Positions 18,616-25,413 of a stretch of DNA of 33,037 bases are shown here, in pieces. The notes below the pieces were generated by a model, which saw only the letters and a program-made list of their open reading frames with translations, did no database searches and was not told the origin of the DNA. Each line of letters opens with the position of its first letter. Positions within the stretch are counted from its first letter, which is position 1. Where the stretch lies: assembly GCA_015491735.1 (NCBI GenBank), contig WFVH01000066.1, positions 1 to 33,037 of the forward strand, read 5' to 3'. This stretch comes from Gammaproteobacteria bacterium. GTDB lineage: Bacteria; Pseudomonadota; Gammaproteobacteria; Thiohalospirales; Thiohalospiraceae. Both the position numbers and the translations under genes were made by a program.

Positions 18616-18644
18616 CTTGAATTTCGGTTGAGTTGCTCCTATTT
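18616..18644 (+). promoter_or_regulatory. Candidate heat-shock (sigma32) promoter of lon
   Basis: CTTGAAT (18616-18622) and TCCTATTT (18637-18644) are separated by 14 bp. The known sigma32 pattern is CTTGAAA, 13-15 bp, CCCCATnT. One mismatch falls in the first box, two in the second. Transcription would start near 18652, about 50 nt before the lon ATG. lon is a classical heat-shock gene. Confidence 0.45.
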
Positions 18645-18702
18645 CATAGGATCAACGAAATAGTATCCTGGGCGCCGCCCGGAATGAATACAGGAAGACT
18701 CC

Positions 18703-21141
18703 ATGGTAGAGCACCCAGATCAAATATCTGAAGTTTTAGATGAGCCAATCCAGTTGGCGCCACTACTGCCTTTACGGGATGTTGTCGTCTATCCTCATAT
18801 GGTTATTCCCCTGTTCGTCGGGAGAGAAAAATCCATTCGAGCATTGGAGAAAGCGATGGAGAGCAGCAAGCAGATACTGCTCGCCGCCCAGACCAACGCC
18901 TCCACCGATGAACCCAGCCTGGAAGACATTCACCGTGTTGCCACGCTGGCCAATATCCTGCAGTTGCTGAAACTGCCGGATGGCACGGTCAAGGTGCTGG
19001 TTGAAGGTAATCAGCGTGCAAGGGTGGTGAATTTTCTCGGAAACGAGGATTTCTTTCAGGCCCAGTTTACCGTTCTGGCGCCAGAGCGGATGGACGAACG
19101 CGAGTCTGAAGTGTTGACACGTTCGGTAATTACCCAGTTTGAGCAGTATGTAAAACTGAACAACAAAATTCCGCCGGAGATTCTCTCGTCCCTGTCCGGT
19201 ATTGATGATCCCAGCCGTTTGGCGGATACGATTGCTGCCCACATGGCGCTAAAAATCGAGGAGAAACAGAAAATACTGGAGTTCAACAAAGTCAATGAAC
19301 GCCTTGAGTACCTGATGGGGCTGCTGGAATCCGAAATCGATCTGCTGCAGGTTGAGAAAAAGATCCGTCACCGGGTCAAGCGGCAGATGGAAAAGAGTCA
19401 GCGCGAGTACTATCTGAACGAGCAGATGAAGGCGATTCAGAAAGAACTGGGTGAGATGGAAGAGGTGCCCAATGAAGCAGATGAGCTGGCCAAGCGTATC
19501 GAAGCTGCGGGAATGCCGCAGGAAGCCAGGGAAAAGGCGGAGGCAGAGCTCAACAAGCTGAAGATGATGTCTCCCATGTCGGCAGAGGCGTCCGTCGTGC
19601 GGAACTACATCGAAACCTTGACAAACGTACCGTGGAAGAAACGCACGAAAATTCACCGCAATCTGGTTAAAGCCAGCGAAATACTGGAGGCGGATCACTT
19701 TGGTCTGGAGAAGGTCAAGGAGCGCATCCTGGAATATTTGGCGGTGCAACAGCGAGTGAGGAAACTGAAGGGGCCGATCCTCTGCCTGGTCGGGCCGCCA
19801 GGCGTGGGCAAGACCTCCCTGGCGCGCTCCATTGCCAGAGCGACCAATCGCAAGTTCGTGCGCATGTCTTTGGGCGGTGTACGTGATGAAGCTGAAATTC
19901 GGGGGCATCGCCGCACCTATATCGGCTCCATGCCGGGTAAGGTTGTTCAGAACCTGATTAAGGTGGGAACCCGCAATCCGCTGTTCCTGCTGGACGAAAT
20001 TGACAAGATGGCGGCGGATTTTCGGGGAGATCCGGCGGCGGCTTTGCTGGAAGTTCTCGATCCAGAGCAAAACAATACTTTTGCCGATCACTATCTGGAG
20101 GTCGATTACGATCTCTCGGATGTCATGTTCATCGCGACATCCAACAGTATGAACATTCCCGGTCCCCTGCTGGATCGCATGGAAGTTATTCGCATCCCGG
20201 GGTATACCGAGGATGAGAAACTCAGTATCGCCATGCGCTATCTGGTTCCCAAGCAATTGAAAGCGAACGGCTTGAAGGAGAACGAAATTGCGATTACGGA
20301 GTCCGCATTGCGCGATATAATCCGCTTCTATACCCGGGAGGCGGGGGTGCGGGGCCTGGAAAGGGAGATTGCCAAGATCTGCCGCAAGGTGGTCAAGGAG
20401 GTTCTGCTCGATACTGCCGCACGAAACAGGAAAACCAGCATAACGGCGCGCAACCTGGACAAATACCTGGGGGTACGGCGATTCCGTTTCGGACGGGCCG
20501 AGGAGCAGGATCAGGTTGGCCAGGTTACGGGTTTGGCCTGGACAGAAGTGGGGGGTGATCTGCTGACTATCGAAACTGTCGTTGTTCCGGGCAAAGGGAA
20601 GCATCAGGTTACCGGTCAGCTCGGTGATGTGATGAAAGAGTCGATTACCGCCGCGATGAGTGTGGTTCGCTCCCGCTCACAGGTTCTTGGTATCAAACCG
20701 GATTTTTATGAGGCGCATGATATTCATATTCATGTTCCGGAGGGGGCTATTCCCAAGGATGGCCCGAGCGCCGGTATCGGGATGTGTACCGCACTGGTTT
20801 CTGCATTGACCGACATTCCGGTCAGGGCGGATGTCGCCATGACCGGTGAAATCACCTTGCGAGGTGAGGTGTTGGCGATCGGCGGCCTGAAAGAGAAACT
20901 TTTGGCGGCTCTTCGTGGCGGGATCAAGATAGTCATCATTCCGCAAGAGAACCGCAAGGATTTGGTGGAGATTCCGAAGAACGTACTCGAGGAGCTTGAT
21001 ATCCGGCCGGTGCGCTGGATTGATGAGGTGCTGGCGATCGCTTTGCAACATATGCCGGAACCCCAGCCGGATGCCGTCGATGTCCTGGCAAAAGACAAAT
21101 CAAGAAAGGGCCGGAGGCGGACGGCGCTGCGCCCGCACTGA
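18703..21141 (+). CDS. lon: ATP-dependent protease Lon
   Basis: A LonA-type protease of 812 residues. The N-terminal substrate-binding domain starts [19 protein letters not shown]. The AAA+ module has Walker [10 protein letters not shown] (about 364-372) and Walker [11 protein letters not shown]. The C-terminal peptidase has the Ser-Lys dyad S689 ([11 protein letters not shown]) and K732 ([11 protein letters not shown]), 43 residues apart as in E. coli. It degrades misfolded and specific regulatory proteins in the cytoplasm. AGGAAG lies 6 nt before the ATG. The C-terminal tail after about 785 is basic and poorly conserved. hupB follows but has its own strong promoter. Confidence 0.98.
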   Translation: MVEHPDQISEVLDEPIQLAPLLPLRDVVVYPHMVIPLFVGREKSIRALEKAMESSKQILLAAQTNASTDEPSLEDIHRVATLANILQLLKLPDGTVKVLVEGNQRARVVNFLGNEDFFQAQFTVLAPERMDERESEVLTRSVITQFEQYVKLNNKIPPEILSSLSGIDDPSRLADTIAAHMALKIEEKQKILEFNKVNERLEYLMGLLESEIDLLQVEKKIRHRVKRQMEKSQREYYLNEQMKAIQKELGEMEEVPNEADELAKRIEAAGMPQEAREKAEAELNKLKMMSPMSAEASVVRNYIETLTNVPWKKRTKIHRNLVKASEILEADHFGLEKVKERILEYLAVQQRVRKLKGPILCLVGPPGVGKTSLARSIARATNRKFVRMSLGGVRDEAEIRGHRRTYIGSMPGKVVQNLIKVGTRNPLFLLDEIDKMAADFRGDPAAALLEVLDPEQNNTFADHYLEVDYDLSDVMFIATSNSMNIPGPLLDRMEVIRIPGYTEDEKLSIAMRYLVPKQLKANGLKENEIAITESALRDIIRFYTREAGVRGLEREIAKICRKVVKEVLLDTAARNRKTSITARNLDKYLGVRRFRFGRAEEQDQVGQVTGLAWTEVGGDLLTIETVVVPGKGKHQVTGQLGDVMKESITAAMSVVRSRSQVLGIKPDFYEAHDIHIHVPEGAIPKDGPSAGIGMCTALVSALTDIPVRADVAMTGEITLRGEVLAIGGLKEKLLAALRGGIKIVIIPQENRKDLVEIPKNVLEELDIRPVRWIDEVLAIALQHMPEPQPDAVDVLAKDKSRKGRRRTALRPH

Positions 21142-21208
21142 TTGGATCTTGGAGAGAAAATCATGATATCATTAGCTTTTTTGCGGATGGGCAGGCGCTT
21201 TGAGTAGC

Positions 21209-21238
21209 TTGACAGCTGATTTGGTCAGTTGGTATAAG
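21209..21238 (+). promoter_or_regulatory. Strong sigma70 promoter of hupB
   Basis: TTGACA (21209-21214), 18 bp spacer, TATAAG (21233-21238), with TGG directly before the latter giving an extended -10. Predicted start near 21245 leaves a leader of about 70 nt before hupB. This would also drive the two tRNA genes behind hupB. Confidence 0.75.
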
Positions 21239-21314
21239 GTGCGCTTGCAGGATATGTCGTGGCGGGTATGGCGGCAGTCGTTTTTTTTTGCCTATATTTA
21301 AGGAGAGGAACGTA

Positions 21315-21587
21315 GTGAATAAATCGGAACTGATTGATGCAATTGCGGAGGGGGCGGATATTTCCAAGGCTGCTGCGGGCCGGGCACTGGATGCAACGCT
21401 TGATGCTGTTACTGACGCATTGAAAAAGGGAGATCAAGTTACCCTTATTGGCTTTGGGACCTTTCTGGTGCGTGAACGTGCTTCCCGTGTTGGCCGTAAT
21501 CCCCGCACCGGCGAGGCAATGACGATTGCAGCCGCCAGGATTCCTTCATTCAAGGCTGGTAAAGCGCTCAAGGATGCAGTAAACTAG
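21315..21587 (+). CDS. hupB: DNA-binding protein HU, beta-type
   Basis: A nucleoid protein of 90 residues, the exact length of E. coli HU subunits. It shows [11 protein letters not shown] at the start, [18 protein letters not shown] in the DNA-binding arm region, and [15 protein letters not shown] at the end. It bends and compacts DNA as a dimer. GTG 21315 is set by AGGAGAGGAACGTA upstream; an earlier in-frame start would add nine residues foreign to the family. tRNA-Val begins only 16 bp after the stop, so the mRNA and the tRNAs should be cotranscribed and cut apart. Confidence 0.96.
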   Translation: MNKSELIDAIAEGADISKAAAGRALDATLDAVTDALKKGDQVTLIGFGTFLVRERASRVGRNPRTGEAMTIAAARIPSFKAGKALKDAVN

Positions 21588-21603
21588 CGCGCTTCCGGAG
21601 TTC

Positions 21604-21679
21604 GGGTGCTTAGCTCAGCTGGGAGAGCGTCGCCCTTACAAGGCGAATGTCGGGGGTTCGATCCCCTCAGCACCCACCA
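21604..21679 (+). tRNA. tRNA-Val (anticodon UAC)
   Basis: A 76-nt cloverleaf with acceptor GGGTGCT/AGCACCC and encoded ACCA. Anticodon stem TCGCC/GGCGA encloses CTTACAA with anticodon TAC. T arm GGGGGTTCGATCCCC is standard. Lies between hupB and tRNA-Asp. Confidence 0.97.
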
Positions 21680-21685
21680 AAAATT

Positions 21686-21762
21686 GGAGTGGTAGTTCAG
21701 TTGGTTAGAATACCGGCCTGTCACGCCGGGGGTCGCGGGTTCGAGTCCCGTCCACTCCGCCA
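21686..21762 (+). tRNA. tRNA-Asp (anticodon GUC)
   Basis: A 77-nt cloverleaf with acceptor GGAGTGG/CCACTCC and encoded GCCA. Anticodon stem CCGGC/GCCGG encloses CTGTCAC with anticodon GTC. Only 6 nt after tRNA-Val, so the two form one transcript. Confidence 0.97.
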
Positions 21763-21784
21763 TATACCTTTTTATCGTGGGACG

Positions 21785-21810
21785 GGCGTGCCGGTAGGCG
21801 CGCCTTTTTT
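21785..21810 (+). terminator. Rho-independent terminator of the hupB-tRNA unit
   Basis: GGCGTGCC (21785-21792) and GGCGCGCC (21797-21804) form an 8-bp stem with one G-T pair and loop GGTA, followed by six T residues. Confidence 0.75.
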
Positions 21811-21847
21811 GTTTGTGTTCTTTTGCCGTAGGCGTTAATTGTTCAGT

Positions 21848-21969
21848 GTAACTATTCAGCTAGCCCCCGAAATCCGCCAATTCCACGTTGAAAAATGGTC
21901 ACTTGCAGTTGTAAACTCACATTTTTCGCCTTGAACTGATGAGTTTCCGGGGCGATCGGAGTAGTTAAA
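21848..21969. mobile_element. IS66-type MITE, short form (copy 2)
   Basis: A 122-bp relative of the long elements that lacks their right-hand tail of about 30-35 bp. It starts GTAACTATTCAGC, keeps the internal inverted repeats (CCCCGAAATCCGCC; AAAAATGG with CATTTTTCG) and ends GAGTAGTTAA, an imperfect inverse of its start. Flanks TGTTCAGT (21840-21847) and ATTTCAGT (21970-21977) match in 6 of 8 positions, an eroded target duplication. It lies between the tRNA terminator and ppiD, so ppiD must be transcribed from within or right beside it. Confidence 0.75.
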
Positions 21970-21993
21970 TTTCAGTCAAGGTATTCTTTCGAC

Positions 21994-23901
21994 ATGCTAC
22001 AGAGCATCCGTAATCGTTCTCAGGGCTGGTTCGCTTGGGCCATTGTTATATTGATCACTATCCCTTTTGCTTTATGGGGTATTCAGGAGTACGTCGGTGG
22101 CGGCCGCGAACCTGCGGCAGCTACTGTCAACGGAGTGGAGATTCCGCAGCGGGAGGTGCAACGAACCATGCAGATGCACCGCCAGCGTCTGCTGGCAGCA
22201 TTGGGGGACAATGCAGATCCTGCGCTGCTCGATAGTTTGCGTCTGAGAGAGATGGCCCGCGAGGGGCTGATTGAAAACGAGCTGCTCTTTCAAGCTGCGG
22301 AGTCGGCTGGATTCCGGATTAGCGATGTTCAGCTGGTGTCCCAGATTCACTCTATTCCAGCTTTTCAGGAAGAGGGTGCTTTTTCTCCGGAGGCGTATGA
22401 ACAAGCCCTTCGCAATCAAGGGATGTTGCCCGGTGGCTTTGAGCCAATGTTACGGCGGGAGCTGCTGGTCGAACAGCTCAAACGCGGTATCGAAGAGAGC
22501 GCCTTTGTGACCGGGGCGGAGCTGGATGAGTTGCTGCGGCTCCGCTTGCAGCGCCGGGATATTGGGTATCTTACTCTTTCCGCAAAGGACTACGAGCCGA
22601 ACGTAACGGTTAGCGATGAGGAGATTGCTGCCTACTATCAAGAGAACCCCCGGGCATTTACCAAACCGGAGCAGGTTAGTGTCGAATACCTGGAGCTTAG
22701 CATTGAGGGGCTGGCCTCCAATATCAAGGCGGATGAGGAGGAGCTGCACAGCTATTACGATGAACATCGAAACAGCTACAGCAAACCGGAACAGCGGCGT
22801 GCCAGTCATATTCTTGTCCCTGTCGACTCTGGTGCCGATGACAGTGCTGTGGCGGAAGCGCGAAGCAAAGCGGAGAGTTTAGTCAAACGTATTCGGGAAG
22901 GAGAGCCTTTTGCCGACATGGCCAGAGAGTATTCCGGTGATTCCGGGTCGGCCAGGGAGGGGGGTGATCTGGGTTTTTTTGGCAAGGGAGTGATGGAGCC
23001 AGCGTTTGAAACAGCCGCTTTCGCCATGAAGCAGGGGGAGGTAAGTGATCCCGTGCGTACCGATTTTGGCTTTCATATTATCAAGATTACGGAGATCAAG
23101 CCTGGTAATACGCCGGCTTATGAGGATATTCGAGAGCAAGTGGCTGTGGACTATCGCCGTCAACAGGCCGAAAAGCAGTTTTATGATGCGGCCGAACAGC
23201 TGGCCAATCTGAGTTACGAACACCCGGATAGCCTGGAGCCGGCTGCGGACCAGTTGGGATTGGCCATCAAGGTGACCCCTTTGTTCAGCCGGCAAGGCGG
23301 TGAAGGAATTGCCAGCGAAGCAAAAGTCATTACGGCTGCTTTCAGCCAGGAGGTTCTTGAGCAAGAATACAACAGTGAGCCGATCGAGATCAGCCCGGTT
23401 CATATGGTGGTGTTACGAAAAAAGGAGTATGTGCCGGAGCAGTTGCAGACCCTGCCTGAGGTGAAAGAGAAAATAGCAGCACTGCTACGCAGCGAAAAGG
23501 CGCGTAAAGCCGCTTACGCAGATGCAGAGGAGATTGCGCAGCGCGCTGAAAAAGGGGAGAGTATCGAAGCGCTGGCGAAAGCGTTCAAGCTGACATGGGA
23601 ACGGATCGAGTCTCTTGCCCGCAATCAACAACAAGTGAATCCGGATATTGCGCAACAAGCATTCCGGATGGCCCGGCCCGCAGAGGGCAAGCCGCGCTAT
23701 ACCGCCTTGCACGTGGGCGGAGATGCTGTGGTCATCGGTCTATATGCTGTGCATGATGGTGATCCGGCAACCGTGGATAGCGAAGGGATGGAGAGGGAGA
23801 AGCGCGCCATGGTTTCTGTTTCGGGCCGCACCGATTTTGCCGATGTCGTTGAAACCGTGAAGGCCGCTGCAGAAATCAGCCGGCTTGATGAGAGGCCGTG
23901 A
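21994..23901 (+). CDS. ppiD: Periplasmic folding chaperone / peptidyl-prolyl isomerase D
   Basis: The protein has 635 residues. A single N-terminal membrane anchor (about 12-34, WFAWAIVILITIPFALWGI) holds it in the inner membrane with the bulk in the periplasm. A SurA/PpiD-like N-terminal chaperone domain follows, then one parvulin (PPIC) domain at about 267-366: RRASHILVPV, ADMAREYSGDSGSA, GGDLGFFGKGVM, DFGFHIIKI. PpiD associates with the SecYEG translocon and helps emerging outer-membrane proteins. The ATG has no strong Shine-Dalgarno. Location behind lon-hupB is the standard synteny, but two tRNAs and a MITE have come between. Confidence 0.94.
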   Translation: MLQSIRNRSQGWFAWAIVILITIPFALWGIQEYVGGGREPAAATVNGVEIPQREVQRTMQMHRQRLLAALGDNADPALLDSLRLREMAREGLIENELLFQAAESAGFRISDVQLVSQIHSIPAFQEEGAFSPEAYEQALRNQGMLPGGFEPMLRRELLVEQLKRGIEESAFVTGAELDELLRLRLQRRDIGYLTLSAKDYEPNVTVSDEEIAAYYQENPRAFTKPEQVSVEYLELSIEGLASNIKADEEELHSYYDEHRNSYSKPEQRRASHILVPVDSGADDSAVAEARSKAESLVKRIREGEPFADMAREYSGDSGSAREGGDLGFFGKGVMEPAFETAAFAMKQGEVSDPVRTDFGFHIIKITEIKPGNTPAYEDIREQVAVDYRRQQAEKQFYDAAEQLANLSYEHPDSLEPAADQLGLAIKVTPLFSRQGGEGIASEAKVITAAFSQEVLEQEYNSEPIEISPVHMVVLRKKEYVPEQLQTLPEVKEKIAALLRSEKARKAAYADAEEIAQRAEKGESIEALAKAFKLTWERIESLARNQQQVNPDIAQQAFRMARPAEGKPRYTALHVGGDAVVIGLYAVHDGDPATVDSEGMEREKRAMVSVSGRTDFADVVETVKAAAEISRLDERP

Positions 23902-23931
23902 GGTTTGGGCTATTAGTCCGGCCTCTTTTTT
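23891..23931 (+). terminator. Rho-independent terminator of ppiD
   Basis: AGAGGCCG (23891-23898) pairs with CGGCCTCT (23919-23926) over a 20-nt loop, followed by a T-run to 23931. The left arm overlaps the last codons of ppiD. Confidence 0.65.
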
Positions 23932-24122
23932 GTCCTGTCAATAGGTCGGGAGCCTCGGGCCTTTTCCCTGTCAAGGCGCGTGCCGCAAGCAAGGGTCCGC
24001 GTTCCCTTGGCAAGGTACGCAACGCCGAGAGGGGAGAGGCCTGAGACTCTGAATACGACATATTATGTGGCCGGGTTAATAATAGTAGCTTTGGTTTCGG
24101 CGCCGGATTAGTCACTCTCATC

Positions 24123-24273
24123 GTAACTATTCAGCTCACCCCTGAAATCCGCCATTTCTGCGTTGAAAAAGGGTCATTTACACGCGTAAACTCCCATTTT
24201 TCGCCTTGAACTGACGAATTTCAGGGGCAATCTGAACAGTTACGGCTTGTTTCATACTATGCTGAATAGTTAC
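24123..24273. mobile_element. IS66-type MITE, long form (copy 3, best preserved)
   Basis: A 151-bp element with perfect 13-bp terminal inverted repeats, GTAACTATTCAGC and GCTGAATAGTTAC. It is flanked on both sides by CTCTCATC (24115-24122 and 24274-24281), a perfect 8-bp target duplication. GTAA termini with 8-bp duplications are the published hallmark of the IS66 family; assignment to that family is inference because no transposase is present. The element differs from copy 1 by a handful of bases, suggesting recent mobility. Its right end supplies the stop codon of the neighbouring DUF4389 gene. Confidence 0.9.
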
Positions 24274-24605
24274 CTCTCATCCTTGTCGGCAGATCGTTTC
24301 CGTGGTGAAGCCAGCGGTGCTGCGTTGTTGGCATCGGGCCATGGGCTGAACGGAAAAGGCTTCTCTTCGCTGTTGAAAGTAAGAAATTGCATGGTCTGGT
24401 AAAAGAAAATGCTTAACCCTCTACCGAGGGTTTTGAGCTGTTGGTTCTCGTTTCCGGTGAAGAGCTTGAACAGAAATTGCGAAATGGCTACTGCCACCAA
24501 TACCATTTCAGCGATGTTGTAGAGTATGGCGCATATCAGCATGAAAAGACCGCGCTGCCAGAGAGAAGGAGAGGGTGGTTGAGCGTTGTTTGTACCGGAT
24601 TCCAT
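24270..24605 (-). CDS. DUF4389 family small membrane protein
   Basis: The protein has 111 residues. A polar N terminus precedes SLWQRGLFMLICAILYNIAE and a long hydrophobic stretch (about 19-50), then LGRGLSIFFYQTMQFLTFNSEEKPFPFSPWP, which matches the DUF4389 pattern. The function of the family is unknown. ATG 24605 has GGGAGC upstream. The last codons (KDER) run into the MITE: the TAA stop comes from the GTAA terminus of the element, so the original C terminus was probably changed by the insertion. It lies 44 bp behind nrdG on the same strand and may be cotranscribed. Confidence 0.8.
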   Translation of the reverse strand: MESGTNNAQPPSPSLWQRGLFMLICAILYNIAEMVLVAVAISQFLFKLFTGNENQQLKTLGRGLSIFFYQTMQFLTFNSEEKPFPFSPWPDANNAAPLASPRKRSADKDER

Positions 24606-24649
24606 GATTTGCTCCCTTGTTGATTGATGTTCCTGTTTTGTCTGCGTAT

Positions 24650-25261
24650 TCAATGGCTGTTCAAACAGCCGTTGGTTATGCATGGCTGCACTTGAAGATT
24701 TTCTATTCCCGCCAGCAACGCCTGCTGCTTCAAATCATCGAGCTGTTGTTCATTCAATAGCATTGGGTGTACGGTGACACGGAATTCACACGCCATACCG
24801 GCATCGAGCAGTCGTTGAGCACTCTGCCACGCCCGCTCGCCGCTGCGTGGAACACCGGTAATGCGCGGATAGTCCCGTACAGTGGCCTTGAGGTCCATGC
24901 CGACCCAGTCCAGGTAAGGCAACAACGCCGCCAGCCGTTCCGGCCAGGGACCGGCGGTGTGCAGACCGGTCTTGAAACCCAGTGCGCGCACCTGCTGCAG
25001 TGATTGTTGCAACCCTTTCTGCAGCGTTGGCTCACCGCCGCTGAATACGACGGCGTCAAGCAGCCCGCGGCGGCGTTCGAGGAATTGGAGGATCTCTTCC
25101 CAGGCAAGCGACTTTACCCCGCAAACCGGAATGAGGTGACTGTTGTGGCAGTAGCGGCAGCGCCACGGACATCCCTGACAGAACACCACCGCCGCCAGCT
25201 CGCCGGGAAAGTCGATGGTGGTCAGCGGGGTGAAACCGCCTATTTGAAGGCTGTGCGGCAT
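24650..25261 (-). CDS. nrdG: Anaerobic ribonucleotide reductase activating protein (radical SAM)
   Basis: A radical SAM activase of 203 residues. The [4Fe-4S] motif C-x3-C-x2-C is C31, C35, C38 (CPWRCRYC), and VVFSGGEPTLQ is the SAM-binding GGE region. It is expected to abstract hydrogen from the glycine of NrdD to make the glycyl radical. Its ATG lies inside the 3' end of the small glycyl-radical gene (22-bp overlap), so synthesis of activase and its target is tightly coupled. Pyruvate formate-lyase activase-like proteins are similar, but the neighbours settle the call. Confidence 0.93.
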   Translation of the reverse strand: MPHSLQIGGFTPLTTIDFPGELAAVVFCQGCPWRCRYCHNSHLIPVCGVKSLAWEEILQFLERRRGLLDAVVFSGGEPTLQKGLQQSLQQVRALGFKTGLHTAGPWPERLAALLPYLDWVGMDLKATVRDYPRITGVPRSGERAWQSAQRLLDAGMACEFRVTVHPMLLNEQQLDDLKQQALLAGIENLQVQPCITNGCLNSH

Positions 25262-25413
25262 TCCCGGAAAAAGGTGCGCTGGGCGTGTTCCGATTTTTTA
25301 CCGGGGTTGAACGCTGACACCGGACGGTGATAGCCCATCACGCGCGTCCATACCTCGCAGCGCTGGCGCTCTTCGTCTTTCAGTTCGATGGTTTTGTTGT
25401 TCAGTTGAGACAT
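25240..25413 (-). CDS. Separate glycyl-radical subunit of anaerobic ribonucleotide reductase (NRDD family, 57 residues)
   Basis: A small gene easily missed. The protein starts MSQLNNKTIELKDEERQ and contains CEVWTRVMGYHRPVSAFN then PGKKSEH. RVMGY matches the RV.GY glycyl-radical loop found at the C terminus of normal NrdD; the predicted radical site is G27. The large NrdD ends just after its zinc-site cysteines and lacks this loop, so the two chains together make one complete NrdD. ATG 25413 has AGGAG 6 nt upstream, and an in-frame TGA two codons before the ATG rules out a longer version. It overlaps nrdD by 13 bp in another frame and nrdG by 22 bp. Confidence 0.88.
   Translation of the reverse strand: MSQLNNKTIELKDEERQRCEVWTRVMGYHRPVSAFNPGKKSEHAQRTFFRECRTAFK

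Noticed and set aside
19249..20604. 451-codon minus-strand open frame inside lon
   Set aside because: Lon is unmistakable on the plus strand with all catalytic motifs; the antisense frame has no recognisable domain or start signal.
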